Shown here: positions 58,140 to 64,000 of the stretch, piece after piece | Layout of the letters: each line of letters begins with the position of its first letter | How positions within the stretch are numbered: the stretch's first letter is position 1 | Assembly (NCBI RefSeq): GCF_030537745.1 | Contig: NZ_JAUNVI010000003.1 | Coordinates: 25,826-89,825 of the forward strand | DNA: 64,000 nt | DNA from: Ornithinimicrobium sp. | GTDB lineage: Bacteria > Actinomycetota > Actinomycetes > Actinomycetales > Dermatophilaceae | Direction of reading: 5' to 3' | The notes under the pieces: model-generated | What the model was told of the DNA's origin: nothing | Seen by the model: the letters and a program-made list of their open reading frames with translations, nothing else | The model's database searches: none | Program-made: the position numbers and the translations under genes

Positions 58140-59258
58140 ATGACCCTCACCCACGACCTCGCCGCACAGGTTCTCACGTGGCACGCCTGGCTGGACGCCC
58201 ATCCTGAGCCGGCGTGGCGTGAGCACGAGACGACCGCATACCTCGTGGAGCAGTTCGCCGCGATGGGGATCCCCTCGAAGCGGGTGGAAGGCCGCACCGG
58301 CGCGATCGCCGAACTTGGTGAGGGACCACGCTGGGTGGCGGTTCGTGCGGATCTCGACGCGATCTGGATGGGGGGAGACGATGGATATGCGGTGCATTCG
58401 TGCGGGCACAGCGCCCACATGGCGGTGGTGCTCGGCGCAGCCTTGCTGTTGCGCGACCGATCGCTGCCCGAGGGAGTCGGTGTCCGCTTCCTTCTCCAAC
58501 CAGCGGAAGAGACCGGGACGGGGGCGTTGGAACTCATCGAGCGCGGGGCTCTCGACGGGGTGAGAGACCTGTTCGGGCTGCACCTGCGCCCGATCGAGGA
58601 GCTGGAGAATGGCAGATTCGCGCCGGCGCTGCACAGCGGCGCCTCGGTGACGGGCATCGTCACCATCTCGGGCGAGGACGCTCACGGCGCCCGACCTCAC
58701 CTGGGGCACAACGCGATCGACCCGCTCATCGCGCTGCACCAGGTGCTGTCAACCATCCGCTACGCCCCCGGCGAGTCCTACTCAGCCAAGATCACGCGCA
58801 TCCGTGCCGGTGGGGCCAGCCTCAATGTCATCCCGGGTATCGCTGAGGCTGCCATCGACGTGCGGGCCCAACGCAACGAGGTGATCGAGGGCCTGCAAGA
58901 GCGGATCAGCGAGGCTGCCAGCGGCATCGCCGCGACGTATGGCGTGACGGTGGACGTCGTGTGGCGTGATGGGACCCCGGGAGCCGAAGTGCACCCGGAG
59001 GCCGCCGCCACCTTGGCCGTCGCCATCCGCGAGGTGGCCGGAGAGGACGCCTTTGCCGAGGAGATCATCACGCCGGGCGCCGACGACTTCCACTACTACT
59101 CCTTCGGCCGGCCCGAGCTCCGTTCAGCCATGCTGGCCGTCGGAGTTGGCCTGACCCCTGGCCTGCACGTCCCCACGCTGAAGTACGAGACGGGTCCGCT
59201 GCCCACCGCCGCCAAGATCCTGGCCCGCGCCATCGAGCTCGCTGCCCAGCGTGACTAA
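58140..59258 (+). CDS. M20 family amidohydrolase / N-acyl-amino-acid deacylase
   Basis: A 372-residue M20D metallopeptidase-like hydrolase. The metal motifs H-S-C-G-H-S-A-H (about 86-93) and Q-P-A-E-E-T-G-T-G-A (about 120-129) are present. A dimerisation-domain G-E-D-A-H-G-A-R-P-H and a C-terminal G-A-D-D-F-H-Y-Y-S-F lie at the expected places. ATG 58140 has TGGAGG about 6 nt upstream. It is convergent with the amino-acid importer and racemase operon. In that context it may remove an N-acyl (for example N-succinyl) group from an L-amino acid; the acyl type is inferred, not seen. Confidence 0.85.
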   Translation: MTLTHDLAAQVLTWHAWLDAHPEPAWREHETTAYLVEQFAAMGIPSKRVEGRTGAIAELGEGPRWVAVRADLDAIWMGGDDGYAVHSCGHSAHMAVVLGAALLLRDRSLPEGVGVRFLLQPAEETGTGALELIERGALDGVRDLFGLHLRPIEELENGRFAPALHSGASVTGIVTISGEDAHGARPHLGHNAIDPLIALHQVLSTIRYAPGESYSAKITRIRAGGASLNVIPGIAEAAIDVRAQRNEVIEGLQERISEAASGIAATYGVTVDVVWRDGTPGAEVHPEAAATLAVAIREVAGEDAFAEEIITPGADDFHYYSFGRPELRSAMLAVGVGLTPGLHVPTLKYETGPLPTAAKILARAIELAAQRD

Positions 59259-59277
59259 CCTGTCGGTCACCGGGCCC

Positions 59278-60078
59278 TCACAGCACCTTGCCGAGAAAGG
59301 CCTTCGTCCGCGTGTGCTGCGGGTTGCTCAGCACGTCGACTGGCCTGCCGCTCTCCACGGCGACCCCGTCGTCCATGAAGACGACGGTGTCGGCGACTTC
59401 GCGTGCGAAGCCCATCTCGTGAGTGACGACGATCATGGTCATCCCCTCGCTGGCTAGTCCGCGCATCACGTCGAGCACCTCGCCGACGAGCTCCGGGTCC
59501 AACGCGGAGGTCGGCTCGTCGAAGAGCATCAACTTGGGCCTCATCGCCAGCGCCCGGGCGATCGCGACTCGCTGCTGCTGGCCACCGGAGAGCATCGCGG
59601 GGTAGGCGCCCTGCTTGTCCGCGAGGCCGACCCGCTCCAACAACGCGATGGCACGTTCCTTGGCTTGCCCCGACTTCTCACGTTGGACCTGGACGGGGGC
59701 TTCCATGACGTTGTGCAACGCGGTCATGTGCGGAAAGAGATTGAACCTCTGGAACACCATGCCAATGTCCAGCCGCTGGGCGGCGATCTCCTTCTCTCGA
59801 AGCTCGTAGAGTTTGCCCTCGTGCTCGCGGAAACCGACCAAGTTTCCGTCGACGCGCAGCGTGCCGCCATCGAGGCGCTCCAGATGGTTGATGCACCTCA
59901 GGAACGTCGACTTGCCTGATCCCGACGGCCCGATGAGGCAGAGCACCTCACCGTTGTTGACCTCCAGATCGATGCCTTTGAGCACCTCCAGGCGCCCGTA
60001 GCGCTTACGCACGCCGACGGCCTCGACCATCGGCTTGCCAGGTCGCGACAGGACTGGGGTATGCGGTGTGGTCGTCAT
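59278..60078 (-). CDS. glnQ: Polar amino-acid ABC transporter ATPase (GlnQ/HisP-type)
   Basis: A 266-residue ATPase. Walker A is G-P-S-G-S-G-K-S-T, the signature [15 protein letters not shown], and Walker [15 protein letters not shown]. The C-terminal [12 protein letters not shown] is the family switch region. It overlaps the permease gene by 4 bp. It is the last gene of the operon and is convergent with the M20 deacylase gene. Confidence 0.9.
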   Translation of the reverse strand: MTTTPHTPVLSRPGKPMVEAVGVRKRYGRLEVLKGIDLEVNNGEVLCLIGPSGSGKSTFLRCINHLERLDGGTLRVDGNLVGFREHEGKLYELREKEIAAQRLDIGMVFQRFNLFPHMTALHNVMEAPVQVQREKSGQAKERAIALLERVGLADKQGAYPAMLSGGQQQRVAIARALAMRPKLMLFDEPTSALDPELVGEVLDVMRGLASEGMTMIVVTHEMGFAREVADTVVFMDDGVAVESGRPVDVLSNPQHTRTKAFLGKVL

Positions 60079-60986
60079 CGCGTCCTCCCGGGCGCCAGAT
60101 TAGTCAGGATCCGCCTCAATGGACCACCCACCGGCGCATCGCGGCGGTGCCCGCGAGCGAAGCGCTGCTCCAAGAAGTACTGCCCCACAGAGAAGACCGA
60201 GGTCAGCACGAGATACCAGATCGAGACGGTGAAGAGCAGCTCGATGACCATGAGGTTGTTGGAGTAGATCCCCACGGCGGACAGCAGCAGTTCGGAGAAC
60301 TGCACCGCGTAGGCCAAGGAGGAGGTCTTGAGCATGTTGATGAACTCGTTGCCCGTCGGGGGGATGATCACCCGCATGGCCTGTGGCAGCACTACCCGCC
60401 GCATCGTCCCGCTGGGTGACATTCCGAGGGCCTTGGCTGCCTCCGTCTGACCCTCGTCGACCGAGTTGATGCCAGCCCGCACGATCTCGGCCATGTAGGC
60501 GCCCTCGTTGATGCCCAGCCCCAGCAGCGCTGCGAGGAAGGGTGTCATCAGGGTGTTGGTGTCAAAGCTCACCAGGCCAGGCAGCCCAATGGTGGGGAAC
60601 ACCAGGGACAGGTTGTACCAGACCAACAGTTGGACCAGCACGGGAGTTCCACGGAAGAACCAGATGTAGAGCCACGCGACGAACGAGGTGACCGGGTTGG
60701 CAGACTTCCGCATCACGGCGGCGACCACGCCGAGCACGATGCCAACGAGCTGGGCGAGCACGCTGATCAACAGCGTGTTCCACATACCGTGAAGGATCCG
60801 CTTGTTGGTGACGTAGTCGACTGTCACGCCGTAGTCGATATTGCCGCGGGAAAAGGCCCAGACCAGGCCCGCAAGCAGCACCAGCACGACGACGGCGCCT
60901 ACCCAACGCCCGTAGTGGCGCACCGGGATCGCGACGGGGTCTGCAACTCGCCGTTCGCCGGTGCCCGCAGGTGCGGACGCGCTCAC
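60075..60986 (-). CDS. Polar amino-acid ABC transporter permease
   Basis: A 303-residue HisM/GlnP-type permease. An N-terminal polar region of about 25 residues and one extra hydrophobic helix precede the core, which begins G-M-W-N-T-L-L-I-S. The EAA loop is [22 protein letters not shown] near residue 205. R-G-T-P-V-L-V-Q-L is a further family motif. GTG 60986 is chosen because it begins one base after the receptor stop; the frame extends to 61046 inside the receptor gene. Confidence 0.88.
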   Translation of the reverse strand: MSASAPAGTGERRVADPVAIPVRHYGRWVGAVVVLVLLAGLVWAFSRGNIDYGVTVDYVTNKRILHGMWNTLLISVLAQLVGIVLGVVAAVMRKSANPVTSFVAWLYIWFFRGTPVLVQLLVWYNLSLVFPTIGLPGLVSFDTNTLMTPFLAALLGLGINEGAYMAEIVRAGINSVDEGQTEAAKALGMSPSGTMRRVVLPQAMRVIIPPTGNEFINMLKTSSLAYAVQFSELLLSAVGIYSNNLMVIELLFTVSIWYLVLTSVFSVGQYFLEQRFARGHRRDAPVGGPLRRILTNLAPGRTR

Positions 60987-60987
60987 C

Positions 60988-61890
60988 TCACTGGCCCCCG
61001 TTAACCGTGGCCTTGTCGATCGCGCCGAGGGGAACCTCATAGGCATCGATCAGCTTTTGATAGTCACCGGAGTCCATGACTCCCTGCAGCGCCTGCTGCA
61101 GGGAGTCCCTCAGGGCAGTGTCCTCCTTGCTGACCCCGATCCCAAGAGGTCCGGCCTCGATCTGGTCGCCCACGATCTCGAAGTCGTTGCCACCACCAGA
61201 GGTGCGCGCGTTGTAGGCGGCGATCGGGTAGTCCTGCATGCCAGAGTCGGCGCGGCCATTCTTGACCTGCAACATCGCTTCGGTCTCGCGATCGAAGGCA
61301 AGCACCTCAAGCGGTTCCTTGCCGTCGGCCTCGCAAGCCGTGCTCTGGGCGCCAGACACTTCTTCTGCGGTCGTGCCGCGCTGGACGGCGAGCGTCTTTC
61401 CGCACAGGTCAGCGGCGGACTGCAGGCCCGCCGGGTTGCCCTTCTTGACCAGAAGGACGCCGCCTGCGTTGTAGTAGTCGACGAAGTCGATCTCCTTCTG
61501 ACGCTCCGCCGTATCGCTCATCCCCGAGATCGCCACGTCGATGCGGCCCGACTTCAGTTGAGTGATGAGCCCGTCAAACTGTGCGTTGTTCCACACGAAC
61601 TCGACCCCGAGCTGCGGTTCGAGCAGGTCGGCGAGCTCGACGTCGAAGCCGACGGCGTTGCCGGAGTCGTCGAGATACTCCATCGGCGCGTAAGCCAGGT
61701 CGCTGCCGACCTGGATCGTGCCAGCCTTCTGGATGTCGGCAGGCAAGGAGGCGAACAGGGTCGCGGACTCGTTCTTGCCAGCGGCAGAACTCTGCACGCT
61801 CACGTCGCCGTCGGTCCCGCTTCCGCAGGCAGCGAGCAAGGAGACAGAGAGCAGGGTGGCGCCGAGGCGCAGGGTGGTGGAGGTGTTCAC
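60988..61890 (-). CDS. Amino-acid ABC transporter substrate-binding lipoprotein (family 3)
   Basis: A 300-residue receptor with signal sequence and lipobox L-A-A-C at about Cys22, then a short linker. The mature part starts T-I-Q-V-G-S-D-L-A-Y-A-P-M-E-Y and follows the family-3 pattern: G-F-D-V-E-L-A-D, F-D-G-L-I-T-Q-L and G-R-I-D-V-A-I-S-G-M-S. An arginine-type carboxylate clamp is likely. GTG 61890 has GGAGA upstream. It is third gene of the operon, after the GNAT and racemase-like genes. Ligand not known; the operon context suggests an unusual or D-amino acid. Confidence 0.87.
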   Translation of the reverse strand: MNTSTTLRLGATLLSVSLLAACGSGTDGDVSVQSSAAGKNESATLFASLPADIQKAGTIQVGSDLAYAPMEYLDDSGNAVGFDVELADLLEPQLGVEFVWNNAQFDGLITQLKSGRIDVAISGMSDTAERQKEIDFVDYYNAGGVLLVKKGNPAGLQSAADLCGKTLAVQRGTTAEEVSGAQSTACEADGKEPLEVLAFDRETEAMLQVKNGRADSGMQDYPIAAYNARTSGGGNDFEIVGDQIEAGPLGIGVSKEDTALRDSLQQALQGVMDSGDYQKLIDAYEVPLGAIDKATVNGGQ

Positions 61891-61945
61891 GAAGGTCTCC
61901 TCGTGGTGAGTGGGTTGCTACTGACGTTGGGCGAAAAAGCGAGGC

Positions 61946-63061
61946 TCAGTCGAGTGGGACGGTGGAGATGGCGGTCGTGACCTCCTCGAGCACGTCAGGC
62001 AGCACGTCGACGCCGATGCCGGGACCAGTGGGAACGCTCAAGTGGCCGTTCTCGATGACGAACGGTGCCGTGAGGTCGGTCTCGTAGTAGCGGTTTGACG
62101 CCGACGTGTCACCAGGGAGAACAAAGCCGGGGAGCGCCGCGAGCGCCAGGTTGGGAGCGCGCCCGATGCCGGTCTCGAGCATCCCGCCGCACCAGACGGG
62201 TATGCCATTGGCGTACGCCACATCGTGGATCCGCCGCGCCTCGAGGTAGCCGCCGACACGCGATGGCTTGACGTTGATGATGTGGACGGCGCCCAACGCG
62301 ATCGCCGTCGCGGCATCGCGAGCGGAGGTGATCGACTCGTCGAGGCAGATGGGCGTTGTGATCCGCTTGGCAAGTTCGGCGTGGCCGCGCAGGTCATCCT
62401 CGGGCAGTGGCTGCTCGATCAGGAGAAGGTCGAACTTGTCCAACTGCGACAAGTGGGGTGCATCCGAGAGCGTGTAGGCAGTGTTGGCATCGACCTGCAG
62501 CAGGACGTCGTCGCCGAAGGTCTCGCGCACGACGCGGACAGGCTCGAGATCCCAGCCGGGCTCGATCTTCAGCTTGATCCGCAGATAGCCCTCCTCGAGG
62601 TAGCCGCTGACCTTGTCCAGCAGTTCGGGGATGCTGTCGTAGATCCCCACGGAGACGCCCGTAGGCACCTGCTCCTTGACCGCACCCAGGTAGCGCGCGA
62701 ACGGCATACCAGCGCTGCGCAACTCTGCATCCAACAGCGCAGTCTCCAGCACGTGCTTGGCCATGAGATGGCCCTTCACGGGCGCGAGAGCGGTCGCTAC
62801 CCGGGCCGCCCCGAGGTGGTCACCGAGGGCAAGAAGCCGGGGCAAGAGGTGCGCACGGATGACCATCTCGGCCGCGGGAAGAAACTCGGAGCTGTAAAGA
62901 GGCTCCGGCTCAGCGCCACACTCCGCCCACCCCTCACTGCCGTCGTCGGTCACGAGACGGACCAGGAAAGTTTCTCGGTCATAGCTGGTGCCGAAGGAAG
63001 TCCGGAACGGGGTGACCAGCGGGATCTTCACCCACCGGATCTCACAGTGCTTGATCTTCAT
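61946..63061 (-). CDS. N-acylamino-acid racemase / o-succinylbenzoate synthase-like enolase-superfamily enzyme
   Basis: A 371-residue enolase-superfamily enzyme of the MenC/NAAAR type. Catalytic Lys163 and Lys165 form the K-x-K motif on the second strand, and the metal ligands are Asp191, Glu216 and Asp241. Lys265 in N-V-K-P-S-R-V-G-G is the acid/base on the far side. Length fits NAAAR/OSBS of the Geobacillus/Amycolatopsis group rather than the shorter OSBS-only enzymes. No other menaquinone gene is adjacent, while a COG3375-like GNAT gene overlaps its start by 4 bp, which favours N-acylamino-acid (N-succinylamino-acid) racemisation. Promiscuous OSBS activity cannot be excluded. Confidence 0.87.
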   Translation of the reverse strand: MKIKHCEIRWVKIPLVTPFRTSFGTSYDRETFLVRLVTDDGSEGWAECGAEPEPLYSSEFLPAAEMVIRAHLLPRLLALGDHLGAARVATALAPVKGHLMAKHVLETALLDAELRSAGMPFARYLGAVKEQVPTGVSVGIYDSIPELLDKVSGYLEEGYLRIKLKIEPGWDLEPVRVVRETFGDDVLLQVDANTAYTLSDAPHLSQLDKFDLLLIEQPLPEDDLRGHAELAKRITTPICLDESITSARDAATAIALGAVHIINVKPSRVGGYLEARRIHDVAYANGIPVWCGGMLETGIGRAPNLALAALPGFVLPGDTSASNRYYETDLTAPFVIENGHLSVPTGPGIGVDVLPDVLEEVTTAISTVPLD

Positions 63062-63939
63062 GCGGTCTCTCCTTGGAGGTGGTACCAGCCGGTCCGACTG
63101 ACGGCGTGGACGCTCAGTCCAGCCGCGAAGGCCTCCTGCATCCAGTTTGCACTGGATGCTCGCCAGGCTCGGGCCTGCTCAGGGTGATGACCCCTCAGTG
63201 CGACGATGTCCGGCGGCACGCGCAGCCACCGATCAACCCCCGCCACCACCAGCGCAGGCGTGCCGTCCGGCCCGTCCTCGACGTGTGCGCCAGCAGGTGC
63301 CGAGCGCACAGGATCGATCTCGTGCTCAGGCAGCACCCCTTCGCCAGCCGCGAGCGCCCGGCTCGAGCGCAAGTCCCACTGGGCCACGACCCGGTCCCCG
63401 ACATCCGTGCCGTTGAGGTCGTCGGCCATGTGTCCGTAGAAGGCGACCTCGTAGGCGCGCACGACGGCGCCGAGGCGGCTGATGTTGAAGCGCGCATTGC
63501 GGGCGACGAGCGGGTCGAAGGTCCAGCGCATGACGTCGAGCCCGTGCTCCAGCGCCCAGAAGCGCTGGTGCTGCTTGAGCGTGCGGCCAATGCCGCGGTC
63601 CCCCGCGTTGGGGGCCGCGGCGGCGAGATAGCCGTAGCAGGCGCCCGGCTCATCTCGCCCCAGGACCGCAGCACCGAGGAGTTCACCGGTCGTGGTGTCA
63701 TGCGCGGCGTTGACCATGCCTCCGGCGTGCACCATGCTGCGCATCGCCTCGCTGTGCATCGGCACGCCTTCAGAGCTACGTCCCCAGACCGCGGCGAAGA
63801 GGGCGGAGATCTCGCGCAACTGCTCGACCTCCTCGACCACAACGAGCTCGACACCGGCGCGCGCAGCGCTCGTCCGGACAGTGCGCCGCACCCGTTCGAG
63901 AACGTTGAAGCCGGTCGGCTCCTGGTGGCTACTCGTCAT
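63058..63939 (-). CDS. GNAT N-acyltransferase (COG3375-like)
   Basis: A 293-residue GNAT-superfamily protein. The core has L-G-A-A-V-L-G-R-D and the cofactor-loop region near G-D-R-G-I-G-R-T-L-K (about 113-122). It is followed by W-T-F-D-P-L-V-A-R-N-A-R-F-N, a sequence I associate with the COG3375 group. In Geobacillus a relative is described as an N-succinyltransferase acting on D-amino acids beside NSAR. Here it is first in the operon, overlaps the racemase gene by 4 bp and starts at ATG 63939. The acyl donor and amine are inferred only from this context. Confidence 0.82.
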   Translation of the reverse strand: MTSSHQEPTGFNVLERVRRTVRTSAARAGVELVVVEEVEQLREISALFAAVWGRSSEGVPMHSEAMRSMVHAGGMVNAAHDTTTGELLGAAVLGRDEPGACYGYLAAAAPNAGDRGIGRTLKQHQRFWALEHGLDVMRWTFDPLVARNARFNISRLGAVVRAYEVAFYGHMADDLNGTDVGDRVVAQWDLRSSRALAAGEGVLPEHEIDPVRSAPAGAHVEDGPDGTPALVVAGVDRWLRVPPDIVALRGHHPEQARAWRASSANWMQEAFAAGLSVHAVSRTGWYHLQGETA

Positions 63940-63974
63940 GTAGAGAACTCTGACCGCAAGGTGCCGGGCCGGGC

Positions 63975-64000
63975 GTTGTCTACCGGTCCAAGTTGTCTAC
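63975..64000. repeat. Direct repeat GTTGTCTAC upstream of the GNAT-racemase operon
   Basis: GTTGTCTAC occurs at 63975-63983 and at 63992-64000, a 17-bp period, 36 bp and more ahead of the GNAT start on the minus strand. The second copy reaches the window edge, so more copies may lie beyond. It could be a regulator site or part of the operon promoter. Confidence 0.45.

Noticed and set aside
61946..63061. Calling the enolase-superfamily enzyme MenC (menaquinone synthesis)
   Set aside because: No other menaquinone gene is near. The coupled GNAT gene and amino-acid importer favour N-acylamino-acid racemisation, though dual activity is possible.

Overview
The window is a high-GC bacterial chromosome segment with short intergenic gaps, frequent 4-bp ATGA/GTGA start-stop overlaps and many GTG starts. 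The gene content points to Actinomycetota, most likely a Micrococcales member related to Intrasporangiaceae/Ornithinimicrobium. The grounds are a SepH C-terminus, a DUF5998 protein, a GNAT-first acetyltransferase/acyl-CoA-synthetase fusion, a separate topoisomerase IV-type A subunit, a HAAS-domain protein with PadR, an actinobacterial-size xylose isomerase and ROK/LacI sugar regulation. I saw no rRNA, tRNA, CRISPR array, intact insertion sequence, phage gene or plasmid origin.

Layout. 1-9.8 kb is conserved core plus small enzymes: sepH end, thymidine kinase, phosphodiesterase-like protein, DUF5998, Pat-like acetyltransferase, nitroreductase, PfkB kinase, M20 amidohydrolase, SOUL protein, 3-hydroxybutyrate-dehydrogenase-like SDR. 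9.9-17.7 kb is a complete Liv-type ABC importer (GFKHM), convergent with an ornithine-cyclodeaminase-like enzyme and a GAF-PucR regulator. 17.7-21.4 kb holds a PadR/HAAS pair and parC. 21.5-29.8 kb is a redox and secondary-metabolism block on the minus strand: CrtI-like desaturase, SRPBCC protein, UbiA prenyltransferase, type III polyketide synthase, ICMT-type methyltransferase and a geranylgeranyl-reductase-like flavoprotein. It is followed by DoxX, MpaB-type oxygenase and an SQR-like flavoprotein. 29.9-35.3 kb is membrane and stress genes (DUF421, coiled-coil protein, P-type ATPase, LssY-C protein, cupin).

35.3-42.6 kb is a LacI-controlled operon of two SIS deglycase-like proteins, a fructoselysine-6-kinase-like PfkB and a MalFG-type sugar importer. 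It reads as catabolism of Amadori (fructosamine) compounds. Two near-perfect operators lie over and just after its promoter. 42.6-57 kb is a second sugar block: an RbsA/RbsC/RbsB-type importer with a Gfo/Idh/MocA oxidoreductase and a TIM-barrel isomerase/epimerase, then a divergent ROK repressor, xylA and xylB. Downstream are DUF488, a CoA-transferase and a duplicated PCD-VOC protein. 57-64 kb carries PAP2, TauE/SafE, an M20 deacylase and a convergent operon of GNAT N-acyltransferase, N-acylamino-acid-racemase-like enolase and a polar amino-acid ABC importer. Together these suggest D- to L-amino-acid conversion through N-acyl intermediates.

Non-coding signals include a family of three 40-nt hairpins sharing the same outer arms, 22-bp tandem repeats at convergent 3' ends, hairpins directly after two binding-protein genes, leaderless-type promoters, and a strongly recurrent octamer (GGCATACC/GGTATGCC) that forces use of the rare Ile codon ATA. 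All functional assignments are from sequence reading only; no database search was run.
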